A stretch of 64,000 bases of DNA from Bog-950 sp964423405 (GCA_964423405.1 CAYREY010000005.1:1-64000), one strand, 5' to 3'; positions 41,795 through 51,748 are shown, numbered from the stretch's first letter. Numbers and translations are program-made. Notes: generated by a model from the sequence alone, not told the origin.

Positions 41795-42097
41795 ACTACA
41801 ATATGCCTTTACAGGTGTTGGCAAAAGTGGTTACAGATACATGGCTGAGGCGTGGCCATAATTTTAATACGGCAGTTGTACTGCTTACAAAAGATGAGGT
41901 GTAGTGCATTATACAGGTTTTGTATAAAACGATGCCCTTATTGGATAAATTGCATAAAACCAGCTGGCAACAAGTTAAAAAGGGCCTCTATTCACTATTT
42001 TAATTCACAAATGCGTGGGTAGTACATTCGGCACACAATATTTTAGTAATTCGGTCATTGTATTTTCTTTACAATAGTGAAGGCCAGCCCTACAGCA
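41795..42097. other. Divergent intergenic region
   Basis: These 303 bases separate the transpeptidase-like gene and the large outer-membrane protein gene. The left third is mixed sequence and the right two thirds are AT-rich. I see no hairpin, RNA gene or clear promoter consensus. Confidence 0.4.
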
Positions 42098-45000
42098 ATG
42101 CGGTTATTATGTACACTGATTACGGTGTGCAGTATGTGGTGTACTGTGCAAGGGCAAAGCACATTTAACAATATCCGTTACAAAAGCTTTGCGCTTAGCG
42201 GCGACACTCTTAAGCTGGATAGCCTGAGTGTAGTGCCCAATACCTGGGTGATACGCGGGGCCGATGGAAATATAGTGGACAGTACAGCATACACTATCAG
42301 GGCTTTCGAATCGAAGCTGATATGGAACAAAAGGCCGGCCGGCGATTCGGTGCGGGTGCTTTACAGGGTTTACCCGTTTGCACTGGCCAACGAAAGCTAC
42401 CATAAAAGCTATGCCCGCTATGTAGAGGGTAATGCAAACTCGCTAATGCGGCCCTTTGTATATAACCCCGAAGACCCTACTAACAAACTGATAGACTTTG
42501 GCAGCCTGGATTACAACGGTACGTTTGCCAGAGGTATTTCATTCGGAAACAACCAAAACGTAACGCTCAACTCGCTGTTTAACCTGCAGCTAAGCGGTAT
42601 GCTTACCAAAGACCTGGAGATAACCGCTGCCATAACCGATAACAACATACCTATACAACCCGAAGGCAACACCCAACAGATACAGGAGTTTGATAAGGTA
42701 TTTATACAACTGCGGCAAGACCAGCACAAAGTAATAGTGGGCGACTTTGACCTATACAACCCCGAGAAGAATTACTTTATGAAATTCTCGAAAAAAAACC
42801 TGGGTGGGTATTACAGCGGGGCATTTAAAATAAAAAAAGTGGGCACCATAGGCACCGGTGTGGCGGGTGGTATATCGCGCGGTAAATTTGCCCGTAACTC
42901 ACTTACCGTAACCGAGGGTAACCAGGGGCCTTACAAGCTGACAGGTGCCAATGGAGAAACGTTTATCATCATTCTATCGAATACCGAGGAGGTGTTTATA
43001 AACGGCGCTAAAATGGAACGCGGTGCCGACCGCGACTATGTAATAGATTACAACCTGGGCGAGATACGCTTTATGCCCAGGCGCATTATATCTAAAGACC
43101 TGCGGATAGTAGTAGAGTTTGAGTACAGCGATAAAAATTACCAGCGCAGTTCCATTTTTGCCAACACTGAACTACAAACCAAAGTAGCCGATGTACGTTT
43201 TAACCTGTACAGCGAGCAGGATAGCAAAGGGCAGAACGTACAGCAAAATCTGAATGCCGAAAAGAAACAGTTTTTGGCCACGCTGGGCGATAGCATACAA
43301 AATGCGTTCTTCCGTGGATTTGACAGTGTGGGGTACGATGCTAACCGGGTGTTGTATGCCCTGCGCGACTCTATTGTTTCGGAGAGTGGATTAAACTTTG
43401 CTTTCGACTCGGTACTGGTATATAGCACCGATACCACCAAGGCGAAATATACGGCCACCTTTACATACGTAGGCGAAGGCAAGGGGAACTACATACCCAT
43501 AAACAGCACAGCCAATGGACGTGTATTTGCCTGGGTAGCGCCGTTAATTGATACGACCACGTTTACCGGCAGGCCGCAAGGGTCGTACGAGCCGGTAATT
43601 TTTCTGGTTACGCCCAAGTACCAGCAGCTTTATACACTGGCAACCGATGTGCGCATAGACAAAAACAACAACCTGAGCGCCGAGGTGGCCATGAGTAACT
43701 TTGATAACAACATGTTTTCGGATAAAAACAACAATACCAACCTGGGCTTTGCCGCACGGGCAGGTTACAACGGAAATATTACTACCAAACGCGACACCGC
43801 CGGCCGTGCCCTACAAAACCTAACGTACAACTTTAATTACGAGTTTTTGCAGAACAGGTTTAACACTATTGAACGATACCGCAACATTGAGTTTAACCGC
43901 GACTGGAATCTGGCTGTATCGCAAAAACGATATAACGAGCACCTGGCTACGGCTAATGTAGCCTACAACTGGGGTAATGCCGGTAACATCAGTTACCGGT
44001 TTAAGGCATTTGTACAGGATACTTTTTACCGCGGTTTTGAAAATGCACTAAGTGCCGGCGTAAATAAAAACGGTGTAAACCTTACCCTTACCAATAGCTA
44101 CCTCAACTCAAAATCGCAATTGGTAAAAACCGATTACATACGGCCCAAAGCAGATTTGTATTATGCATCGGCCAAAACAAAAGGGTGGAAAATAGGTGGA
44201 CTATTTGACCATGAAATAAACATGATAAAAAGTAAAGATAGCGACACACTAACCGGTGCCAGCTACCTGTGGCAGAACTATAAAATATATGCAGCTACTG
44301 CAGATACGGCCACTAACAAATTTTTATTTGAAGCCGGTGTGCGGATGGAACACAAAGGCCGTGGCGAAACCTATGCACCGGCCTACTACCAGGCACAGTT
44401 TGTAACAGTAAGCGGGCAGGTAAACTCATTAAAAAACCAAACCATTAACTATAATTTTACTTACCGGCATGCCGTAAATAAAGATTCGGCGGTTATACTA
44501 AACCAACCCGAGCACTATTACCTGGGTAGGGTAGATTACAATTTTACACTGTTGAAAGGTGTATTCCGCTCTACTACCCTGTACGAAATAGGTACCGGTA
44601 CACAAACCAAGCAGCAAATACTTTTTGTAGCCTCACCTACTAACCAGGGCGATTATATATATGATAAAGATGCCAACGGAAACGGCGTAAAAGATATAGC
44701 AGAATATGTATCCAAACCAACGGGTTTAACTTACGATTCATCGTACTTCCGCACGTTTGTTACCACCCCCGAACTGGTGCCGGTAAACAGTACACAATTT
44801 AACCAGGTACTGAACATAAACCCTGCTGCCGTATGGCGCAACAAAACAGGCGTTAAAAAAATAGTAGCCATGTTCAGCATTTTTGCCAGTGTAAGCATCA
44901 GCAAAAAAACGTTTGTAGAGAAAACCAAAAAAGTAGGCGATTACTTTAACCCCTTTCCGCTAAAACGTGATGACAACCAGGTAGTAGCCACCACCATCAG

Positions 45001-45667
45001 CAGCCGCAACACCCTGTACTTTAACCGTACCGAAGCAAAGTATGGCGCCCAGTTTGATTTTAACTATGCGCGTAACCGTACACTGCTAACAGCAGGCTTT
45101 GAAAACCGCCTGCTACAAAGCCAGGGGGTAAGCATACGCTGGAACATTATTAAAGCACTGAATACGCAATGGGGATACACCAATGGTTTAAAATCAAACC
45201 AGTCGGATTTTTACACTACGCTACGTTACCGGTTTACGTATAACGATGCAACAGCCGACATCAGCTATCAGTTTAAAACCTTTCTGCGCATAGGGCTCAA
45301 GTACGAGTTTTCAGATAAAGTGAACCCTACAGATACGGTGGGCAAACAAACTGCACAAACCCATAAACTTACCTTTACCGCCCGCTATAACCGGCAAAGC
45401 AAAAGCAGTGTAGATGTGAGCCTATCTTATGCCAGTATAAAATACAACGATAAAAACTACCCCAACCAGCAGTTGGAGTATGCTATGCTGGAGGGACTTA
45501 GTAACGGCAACAACCTGGTATGGACTGCCGGCTACTCGCAAAGCCTTACCGAAAACATACAACTTACCATTGCTTACGATGGACGTATGACGGGTTTTGT
45601 ACCCGGCGATAAATCAACCTTAAAATCGGTGCATACCGGCCGCGCAGAGATACGGGCGGTGTTTTAG
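42098..45667 (+). CDS. Large outer-membrane protein, function unknown
   Basis: The ATG at 42098 opens a signal peptide (MRLLCTLITVCSMWCTVQG); a GTG at 42077 would add seven residues. The product is 1189 residues. The N-terminal 130 residues are Ig-like (DTLKLDSLSVVPNTWVIRGA). A TonB-plug-like NQNVTLNSLFNLQLSGMLTK is followed by many beta strands ending in aromatic residues (YNFTYRHAVNKDSAVILNQP, LTIAYDGRMTGFVPGD), fitting a large barrel. Similar single-copy proteins of about 1100 residues occur widely in Bacteroidota without known function; distant relation to SprA-like translocon components is possible. It stands alone and ends before the repeat at 45.7 kb. Confidence 0.72.
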   Translation: MRLLCTLITVCSMWCTVQGQSTFNNIRYKSFALSGDTLKLDSLSVVPNTWVIRGADGNIVDSTAYTIRAFESKLIWNKRPAGDSVRVLYRVYPFALANESYHKSYARYVEGNANSLMRPFVYNPEDPTNKLIDFGSLDYNGTFARGISFGNNQNVTLNSLFNLQLSGMLTKDLEITAAITDNNIPIQPEGNTQQIQEFDKVFIQLRQDQHKVIVGDFDLYNPEKNYFMKFSKKNLGGYYSGAFKIKKVGTIGTGVAGGISRGKFARNSLTVTEGNQGPYKLTGANGETFIIILSNTEEVFINGAKMERGADRDYVIDYNLGEIRFMPRRIISKDLRIVVEFEYSDKNYQRSSIFANTELQTKVADVRFNLYSEQDSKGQNVQQNLNAEKKQFLATLGDSIQNAFFRGFDSVGYDANRVLYALRDSIVSESGLNFAFDSVLVYSTDTTKAKYTATFTYVGEGKGNYIPINSTANGRVFAWVAPLIDTTTFTGRPQGSYEPVIFLVTPKYQQLYTLATDVRIDKNNNLSAEVAMSNFDNNMFSDKNNNTNLGFAARAGYNGNITTKRDTAGRALQNLTYNFNYEFLQNRFNTIERYRNIEFNRDWNLAVSQKRYNEHLATANVAYNWGNAGNISYRFKAFVQDTFYRGFENALSAGVNKNGVNLTLTNSYLNSKSQLVKTDYIRPKADLYYASAKTKGWKIGGLFDHEINMIKSKDSDTLTGASYLWQNYKIYAATADTATNKFLFEAGVRMEHKGRGETYAPAYYQAQFVTVSGQVNSLKNQTINYNFTYRHAVNKDSAVILNQPEHYYLGRVDYNFTLLKGVFRSTTLYEIGTGTQTKQQILFVASPTNQGDYIYDKDANGNGVKDIAEYVSKPTGLTYDSSYFRTFVTTPELVPVNSTQFNQVLNINPAAVWRNKTGVKKIVAMFSIFASVSISKKTFVEKTKKVGDYFNPFPLKRDDNQVVATTISSRNTLYFNRTEAKYGAQFDFNYARNRTLLTAGFENRLLQSQGVSIRWNIIKALNTQWGYTNGLKSNQSDFYTTLRYRFTYNDATADISYQFKTFLRIGLKYEFSDKVNPTDTVGKQTAQTHKLTFTARYNRQSKSSVDVSLSYASIKYNDKNYPNQQLEYAMLEGLSNGNNLVWTAGYSQSLTENIQLTIAYDGRMTGFVPGDKSTLKSVHTGRAEIRAVF

Positions 45668-45713
45668 GCAATCAGATTTGGCGCAATATGGAACTTCAGG
45701 TTGCATAAAACAG

Positions 45714-45767
45714 CCTGAGATTGCTTCGTCGGTTTCGCAGAGCCGAAACCTTCTCGCAATGACGAAG
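45714..45767. repeat. REP-like intergenic palindrome
   Basis: CCTGAGATTGCTTCGTCGG, GTTTCGCAGAGCCGAAACC and TTCTCGCAATGACGAAG form nested inverted repeats: CTTCGTC/GACGAAG as outer arms and GGTTTCG/CGAAACC as the inner stem (45731-45750). The words GAGATTGCTTCGTC and TCGCAATGACG are familiar from dispersed intergenic repeats in many bacteria. Confidence 0.7.
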
Positions 45768-45797
45768 AAATTAATTGCTGGTAAAAATACCCCCAAG

Positions 45798-47744
45798 TTA
45801 CATACCCGGTCGGTATATAACATTACCTACTGTGCGGGCAAATTCCTTTTTCTGCTCCATTAGCAGGCGGTGCAGTTTCATCAGCTTAAGCTGCTCGGCT
45901 TCGTCTTTACTATCTTTAATGCGGGCTTCAATCTTTTTCAATTCGGCTATGTTACGGTATTGCTTAAACCGTACAATGGCCGATGCTACATCTTTAATAA
46001 ACATCTCCTGCTTACCGGGTATAGCTATTTTGTATTTATTAAACCAGTTTTCGCTGATGCTGTAGGGCTGTGCAAGTATGCCAATGGCAATAGATGAGAT
46101 AGCCTGATCATCATGGTTGGTAAAAAACTTTTCATCGTGCACGTAGCCCTGCGCGTACTCGTGCTGTATGTACTCGTAAATGCTTTTATACTGGGTAGTT
46201 TCAAGTGCCAGGCCCTCCAGTTCTTCCATTACGTAGTGCGTTACCGTAACTTCATTTTCTTCCTCTCCTATTTTCCACGAACCATACTCAATCAATATGC
46301 GTACAATGTCACGCTCCAGTATATGCAGGTTGCTGGTGGTTTCGTTGTACTGCTCCTGGTGCACGTTTTGCGGCACCTCATCTTCCTTAAACTTAACGTT
46401 CTGTTTCTCCTCCTCTTTCTCCTGTTCCTTTGTTTTTTTGCGCCTAGTTTTGTTAACCTCTGTAATCAGTATCTGCTCGTTCATGTCGAACAACTGGCTA
46501 CACTCCTTGGTATAAACCGACCGGTGGATAGGATCGGGTATTTTGGCTATCGACTCAATAATATCCCTTATCAGTTCCGACTTGCGGATAGGATCGGCTT
46601 TGGCCTCGGCAGCAAATAACGACGACTTGAAGAGGATAAGGTCTTTACGGTTCTCTTTAATAAACTGAGCAAATGCCTCGGCACCCACACGCTTTACATA
46701 AGAGTCGGGGTCTTCGCTATCGGGCAGTATTACCACCCGTACGTTCATGCCCTCTTCCAATATCAGGTCGGTACCGCGCAGTGCTGCTTTAATACCCGCA
46801 GCATCGCCATCGTACAACATGGTAATGTTAGGCGTAATACGCTTTACCAAACGTATCTGATCGGGAGTAAGCGAAGTGCCTGAAGATGCCACCGCATTTT
46901 CAATACCGGCCTGGTGCAACGATATTACATCGGTGTATCCTTCTACCAACAGGCACTCGTCCTTTTTGCGGATATCGTTTTTGGCAAAGTAGGCACCATA
47001 CAGCAACTTGCTTTTAAGGTACACCTCGCTTTCGGCAGTGTTTACATACTTGGGGGCTTTCTCATCTTTAATCATGATACGGCCTCCAAAACCCACCACC
47101 TTACCGGTCATGTTATGGATAGGAAACATTACCCGGTTGCGGAAAAAATCGGCCGTGCTGCCCTCTTTGGGCGAGGTGAGACCTGCCTTTTTGAGAGTTT
47201 CAATAGTAAAGCCCTCTTTAAGCGCATGTTTGGTAAACAAATCGAACGCATCGGGTGCATAACCCAACTGAAATTTTTCGATAGTATGGTTCAGAAAGCC
47301 CCGCTCCTTAAAATAAGCCAGGCCCACTTTACCGTTATCGTTGTGTAACATATAATCGGTATAGAACTTCTGCGCCATAGCATTGGCTATGTGTATGCTC
47401 TCTACCAGGTTGTGGCGTTCTATCTCCTTCTGCTTATCCTCATCGGTTACCTTCTCTTCCTGAATTTCGATGTTGTACTTTTTAGCTACATAGCGCAACG
47501 CATCGGGGTAACTCAGTTGCTGGTAATCCATTAAAAACTGGATGGGGCCACCAGCCTTACCACAGCCAAAACATTTGTAAATATTTTTTGCCGGGCTTAC
47601 GTTAAACGAGGGGGTTTTTTCGTTATGGAAAGGGCACAGGCCCATAAGGTTAGAACCGCGCTTTTTAAGCGTAACAAACTCGCCCACTATATCTTCTACA
47701 CGGGCTTCGTCGTTTATGCGCTGTATGGTTTCGCGGTTTATCAT
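45798..47744 (-). CDS. dnaG: DNA primase
   Basis: The 648-residue protein has the CHC2 zinc-binding domain (C37, H40, C58, C61 in GLCPFHNEKTPSF and YKCFGCGKAGG). The catalytic core follows (YKERGFLNHTIEKFQLGYAP) with the TOPRIM fold (ECLLVEGYTDVISLHQAG and TMLYDGDAAGIKAAL). The C-terminal third is the helical DnaB-interaction region. It makes RNA primers for the replication fork. Length and order are normal for bacterial DnaG. It is not in the rpsU-dnaG-rpoD arrangement known from enterobacteria. Confidence 0.96.
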   Translation of the reverse strand: MINRETIQRINDEARVEDIVGEFVTLKKRGSNLMGLCPFHNEKTPSFNVSPAKNIYKCFGCGKAGGPIQFLMDYQQLSYPDALRYVAKKYNIEIQEEKVTDEDKQKEIERHNLVESIHIANAMAQKFYTDYMLHNDNGKVGLAYFKERGFLNHTIEKFQLGYAPDAFDLFTKHALKEGFTIETLKKAGLTSPKEGSTADFFRNRVMFPIHNMTGKVVGFGGRIMIKDEKAPKYVNTAESEVYLKSKLLYGAYFAKNDIRKKDECLLVEGYTDVISLHQAGIENAVASSGTSLTPDQIRLVKRITPNITMLYDGDAAGIKAALRGTDLILEEGMNVRVVILPDSEDPDSYVKRVGAEAFAQFIKENRKDLILFKSSLFAAEAKADPIRKSELIRDIIESIAKIPDPIHRSVYTKECSQLFDMNEQILITEVNKTRRKKTKEQEKEEEKQNVKFKEDEVPQNVHQEQYNETTSNLHILERDIVRILIEYGSWKIGEEENEVTVTHYVMEELEGLALETTQYKSIYEYIQHEYAQGYVHDEKFFTNHDDQAISSIAIGILAQPYSISENWFNKYKIAIPGKQEMFIKDVASAIVRFKQYRNIAELKKIEARIKDSKDEAEQLKLMKLHRLLMEQKKEFARTVGNVIYRPGM

Positions 47745-47785
47745 GGCAGGGCGTGCAAATTAAACATATCTACCCATATATGCAT

Positions 47786-47808
47786 TATGGCCCGCATAGC
47801 GGGCCATA
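47786..47808. terminator. Hairpin between two minus-strand genes
   Basis: TATGGCCCGC and GCGGGCCATA form a 10-bp stem with a tiny loop. It sits after the stop of the gene at 47838 and before dnaG. The T run is weak on the minus strand, so it may be a terminator or processing site. Confidence 0.45.
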
Positions 47809-47837
47809 AACATGTATTTATTAAAGCTTTGTAAAGG

Positions 47838-48449
47838 TTATTGAGCAGCCTGGGCTTTATTGTAACGGGCGGCAATCCAGGGTGGTACATCTACCTTAAT
47901 ATCGTTCAGGTAGCCTTTCATACGTACGGCGGGTTGCAGGTCGTCGGAATACCCCCGCTTATGCATCATACAATCGAACTTACCACTAAGCATAAAGTAG
48001 GTCTTATCGGCACTCCACTCAACTTTGGTAGCCCTGAAAGAATTGTTTTCGGGCAGCATGTAGTAATCGGCAAAATTGTAGTGCAAATCAAACGTTACAT
48101 CGCTGGCATCGGCCATTTCGCCGTTGGCCTGGTTGCTGAACGTGTATTCTATGCTCATACTCTCGCTGAAAAAGCGGCCATCGGCGTTGGTAGAATCGTT
48201 ACCATAAAAAATAAGCGAGGTAGCCACGCGGTTACGCGAAGCATCGGCCGAGGTAGCAAACGGCACCGGTTTATTAACCAGTGTAGCCCTGTAAAACGAG
48301 TTTTCGCGCAGTTGAAAAGGCTGGCCGTTGATGGTAGCATCTAAAGTACCTTCGGCTTTAAAATCATCGCGAAAATTGTTGCCGGGGGCGAACGAATACA
48401 GCACTGCAGCCAGCGCAAACAGCAATACCGGGGTGAGTAGCTTTCTCAT
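47838..48449 (-). CDS. Hypothetical secreted protein
   Basis: The 203-residue product has a signal peptide (MRKLLTPVLLFALAAVLYSF). The mature part contains GTLDATINGQPFQLRENSFY and SIEYTFSNQANGEMADASD with several paired aromatic strands. It resembles small Bacteroidota proteins with a lipid-binding-like beta fold (TINGQPF is frequent in such DUF4920/DUF6252-type proteins), but I cannot assign a family. It lies upstream of dnaG with its own hairpin between. Confidence 0.6.
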   Translation of the reverse strand: MRKLLTPVLLFALAAVLYSFAPGNNFRDDFKAEGTLDATINGQPFQLRENSFYRATLVNKPVPFATSADASRNRVATSLIFYGNDSTNADGRFFSESMSIEYTFSNQANGEMADASDVTFDLHYNFADYYMLPENNSFRATKVEWSADKTYFMLSGKFDCMMHKRGYSDDLQPAVRMKGYLNDIKVDVPPWIAARYNKAQAAQ

Positions 48450-48601
48450 GATAGTGGTTTGTACCTATAGTACGCAACCAGCGCTGCTGTAGTTAAACCG
48501 ATGGGGTTTGTTTGTTACAACGTGCGCATTGAAAACAAGCAGGATGTTGCACAGGCCATACATAAACTTAAGGTAACTTTTAACTAACTTGCGCTTAACA
48601 A

Positions 48602-49453
48602 ATGGTAAAGTTCAACATATTTAAACTATCGGTAAGGCGCGCGCTGCTTTTTACGGGCTCATCGGTGGTGTTTGCGCTGGCCATCTGGTGGCTTAACCAC
48701 CTGCCCGGGTTACAGAATTTCTGGCAGGGTTACCCTACCGACAATGGGATAGGCACTTTTTTTTGCGAGTACACCAATATGAGCAAAATAGTACGCCAGC
48801 CGGTAAATACGTTCAGTAACCTGGCGTACCTGCTGCCGGGCCTGGCCATACTGTGGCGCGGCTGGAAAGACCAAAGCAAACGCACGCGTTATAATATAGT
48901 ATCGGCCAACCCCTTTTACAGTATTATGCTGGGTGGCATACTGCTTTACATTTTTGTAGCCAGTACATTTTTCCACTCCTCACTTATAGGCTTTGCCAGT
49001 AAGCTCGATTTTTCGGCGGTGTATTCGTTATCGCTATACCCGCTTATGTACTTTACACACCGGGTTTGGTTGCTATCGATAGGAGTGCCCAGCAATACCA
49101 GGCACACTAAAAGTACCACTACCGTTATTACAGCCTTTACAGTGCTATATGTACTGTTAACCTTTGGCATGCCTGAAGGCATGGAGAACTACGTAGTACT
49201 GGGCATAATTGTATTTATTGCGCTGCTGGGGCTTATTGTAGAAAAGTATGACAGTGGCCGTACCAACCACCTGTACCTGGTTACAGCCATTGCCTGCATA
49301 GCTTTTGCGGTAATGTGGTTTGGGTTTGATATTTATAAAATACTTTGCATACCCGATAGTTACATACAACCGCACTCGCTATGGCATTTGTTTGCAGGGC
49401 TTTCTACCTTTTACTTTTACATGTACATACGCAGCGAGAAGAATAAGTTGTAG
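48602..49453 (+). CDS. Ceramidase-family (CREST) membrane hydrolase
   Basis: The 283-residue protein has about seven membrane helices. It carries the CREST superfamily signature: S121-x3-H125 in ASTFFHSSL, D136 in ASKLDFSAV, and H258-x3-H262 in QPHSLWHLFAG, expected to bind zinc for amide hydrolysis. The opening DNGIGTFFCEYTNMSKIVRQ then PVNTFSNLAYLLPG also matches alkaline ceramidase-like proteins. It probably hydrolyses ceramide-type sphingolipids, which many Bacteroidota produce. No serine palmitoyltransferase gene is in the window. Confidence 0.82.
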   Translation: MVKFNIFKLSVRRALLFTGSSVVFALAIWWLNHLPGLQNFWQGYPTDNGIGTFFCEYTNMSKIVRQPVNTFSNLAYLLPGLAILWRGWKDQSKRTRYNIVSANPFYSIMLGGILLYIFVASTFFHSSLIGFASKLDFSAVYSLSLYPLMYFTHRVWLLSIGVPSNTRHTKSTTTVITAFTVLYVLLTFGMPEGMENYVVLGIIVFIALLGLIVEKYDSGRTNHLYLVTAIACIAFAVMWFGFDIYKILCIPDSYIQPHSLWHLFAGLSTFYFYMYIRSEKNKL

Positions 49454-49518
49454 TTAATTAGCATAACCCCGAGCTGCAGATTTCGTTTTATTTGCAGCAC
49501 AACACCAAACACAACTGC

Positions 49519-50529
49519 ATGCTGCGCTTTTTACCTGTATCTATTGTTTTACTATGCCTGCTAACCGGCTGTGCTACCCTACCCAAAAACTACCAGACTA
49601 CTGATGAGATAATAGCTACCGGCCCCGGGCCGGAAGACATGATAGTGGATACGATTACGGAGCAACCGCGCATACTTATTTCATGTAACGCCAGAAGGGA
49701 AGGGCAGCCAGAATATGGCGAGATAGAAGCCTACTACCCGGCTACCGGTAACCGCCGTATATTAAAACGCATTAACGAGCCGGCCGGCTTGCTGTTTAAC
49801 CCGCACGGTATAGACCTGGTGAAACTAAGTGCCAAATGGCCCAGCACAGGCGGCGACCTGGTATTACTGGTAGTAAACCACGAGCACACCAAACACATTA
49901 ATTCTATCTTAAGATACCATGTACTTAAAGATGAGCTGGTATTTATAGAAAAGATAACAGACAGCCTGATATACTCACCCAATGCCGTAGCGGGTTTTAG
50001 CGATGGTACTATACTGATAAGCAACGACCTTAAAAAACAGCGCAGCATAAGCGAGGTACTGTTTAAAGTAAAAAAGGCACAGGTAAGCTACTGGGATGGC
50101 AAACACTGCAACGTGGCTGCCGAAAAATTCTGCTATACCAATGGTATTACCATTAAGGATAATAAAACGGTGTACCTGGCCAGCACCATGCAGAATAAAG
50201 TATGGCAGTTTGATTTTGATAAAGGCCACCTTGTAAATAAACAGGTGGTAGGCAAAGTACCCGGGGCCGATAATATCCGCTTTGATGGTGGTGACCTGCT
50301 GGTGCCGGGGCACCTGCGCTTTCTGCAGTTTTTAAAACACATGAAGGATAGTACCCACTACTCTCCCACTACTGTTTACCGCATTAACCCGGCCACCAAA
50401 ACACAAAGCGTAGCATACTTTGATAAAGGCGCACAGCTAAGTGCCGGCAGTACCGCACTGGTATATGGAAATTACCTGTACGTGTGTGGTATTTTCGATG
50501 GAAAAATAGTGCGCAAAAAACTAAAGTAG
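49519..50529 (+). CDS. Paraoxonase/arylesterase-like beta-propeller lipoprotein
   Basis: The start at 49519 (MLRFLPVSIVLLCLLTG before Cys18) gives 336 residues with a lipoprotein signal. Paraoxonase-type features are GPGPEDMIVD, FNPHGIDLV, VVNHEHTKHINSILRY (compare HxxTVEL in PON), SPNAVAGFSDGTILISND and YTNGITIKDNKTVYLAST. They mark a six-bladed calcium-binding propeller that hydrolyses lactones or esters. The first-shell Asn and Asp residues appear present (PNAVA, NGI, ADNIRFDGGD). It is downstream of the ceramidase gene by 65 bases and probably co-transcribed. Confidence 0.75.
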   Translation: MLRFLPVSIVLLCLLTGCATLPKNYQTTDEIIATGPGPEDMIVDTITEQPRILISCNARREGQPEYGEIEAYYPATGNRRILKRINEPAGLLFNPHGIDLVKLSAKWPSTGGDLVLLVVNHEHTKHINSILRYHVLKDELVFIEKITDSLIYSPNAVAGFSDGTILISNDLKKQRSISEVLFKVKKAQVSYWDGKHCNVAAEKFCYTNGITIKDNKTVYLASTMQNKVWQFDFDKGHLVNKQVVGKVPGADNIRFDGGDLLVPGHLRFLQFLKHMKDSTHYSPTTVYRINPATKTQSVAYFDKGAQLSAGSTALVYGNYLYVCGIFDGKIVRKKLK

Positions 50530-50530
50530 C

Positions 50531-51748
50531 CTACTTAAACGGATTGCGGATTGTATAATCTTTAGGCTTTAGGTTGGCGGTGTAGGTGCGTACAAACAGG
50601 TAATTAAATACCGGGTTAAAATGCTTTACATAGCCATACATGGGTGATGGCACAGCACCAATGGTGCTCTTTATCTCAGGAGCGGTACGGCCATAGTGCA
50701 ACTGGGTTACCCGCGCTTCAATACCGGCTTTCAGCATATCGTACATCATGCGCTGGTACAGGTGTATAGGCTTGCAGCGTTCGTGGTCCATACCAGTGTA
50801 GTGCACCTCCATACGTTTACCAAATACATAAGCCGATATAAACCCTATCATCTGCCCCTGTATATAATAAGCATACAGGTTATAATTATCGGGTAATTGC
50901 TTTTTCTGTTCGGCGTAAAAATTTTCATTCAGCTCGGCCAGCTTAAAATCGGCATTGCGCATTACGTTGCGGTACAGGGCGTGTATCTCGCCCTGCGAGG
51001 CGGCAATGTCTGCCGCAGTAAGGTTGCGTACTTCTACCCCTGCTTCATCGCACAGTGCATAAGCTTTTTTAGCCCTTACGCGATATTTAGATGACAGCGA
51101 TGCCACATAATCATTAAAGCTGCTCCATTCTTCGCGCAGCTTTATGCTCATATCGCTTTCAACAGTTATTTCGTGGTAGGCATTTGTTTTAAGCGGTTGA
51201 TCAAATTCTGTTTTAGGCTCGTACAAATCTGATACCAGCACGGCTGATATGCCGCCGCTTTTCACCATATCATCTACCGCTTTGCGAAGCAGTAACGCGC
51301 GTGTGGCTTTATCAATTTCGCTGTTGAAGTAACAACCGTTTTCGCCGGTCATAAATACATTGCCACTTACCAGCAAAGGCACGTTTACCAGGTTCAGCAG
51401 TTTTTCGGTAATACTTTCAGCAGCGGCCATTACCCGGTTGCCGGGCTTGTAGGCCGGAAAATAGTTGATAAGCTGGTTGCCATGAAACATAACCACCTGA
51501 AAGTACATAGCCGCTACAGTAATATCCTGATGTTTTACCAATACATACCTGAACTGCATGGCACCGGCGTGTACCCGCTCCAGCATTTTAAGGTTATCGT
51601 ACTGCATTAATGCATTATGTGCAGGTATGTGTTTATCCCACTGCAACTCGCCCAGGTTTTCAATGGTATTGAAAACCGTTAGGCTATAATCCTTTATGTT
51701 ATCCAGTTCTGCGCGGGCAGAACATCGGTAGGGTACACAAATATCCAC
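50531..51748 (-). CDS. GNAT/FemAB-like N-acyltransferase
   Basis: The 405-residue product starts with GTG at 51748; no ATG precedes the conserved WDKHIPAHNALMQYDNLKML region, so this or another alternative start is used. SLSSKYRVRAKKAYALCDEA is the Lys/Arg-rich signature of the BioF2-like/peptidogalycan acyltransferase group (PF13480/PF04339). YYIQGQMIGFISAYVFGKRM and HYGRTAPEIKSTIGAVPSPM complete the second GNAT fold. Such enzymes use aminoacyl-tRNA or acyl-CoA/acyl-ACP donors to acylate cell-envelope molecules. The donor is unknown. It is convergent with the paraoxonase-like gene, one base apart. Confidence 0.75.
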   Translation of the reverse strand: MDICVPYRCSARAELDNIKDYSLTVFNTIENLGELQWDKHIPAHNALMQYDNLKMLERVHAGAMQFRYVLVKHQDITVAAMYFQVVMFHGNQLINYFPAYKPGNRVMAAAESITEKLLNLVNVPLLVSGNVFMTGENGCYFNSEIDKATRALLLRKAVDDMVKSGGISAVLVSDLYEPKTEFDQPLKTNAYHEITVESDMSIKLREEWSSFNDYVASLSSKYRVRAKKAYALCDEAGVEVRNLTAADIAASQGEIHALYRNVMRNADFKLAELNENFYAEQKKQLPDNYNLYAYYIQGQMIGFISAYVFGKRMEVHYTGMDHERCKPIHLYQRMMYDMLKAGIEARVTQLHYGRTAPEIKSTIGAVPSPMYGYVKHFNPVFNYLFVRTYTANLKPKDYTIRNPFK

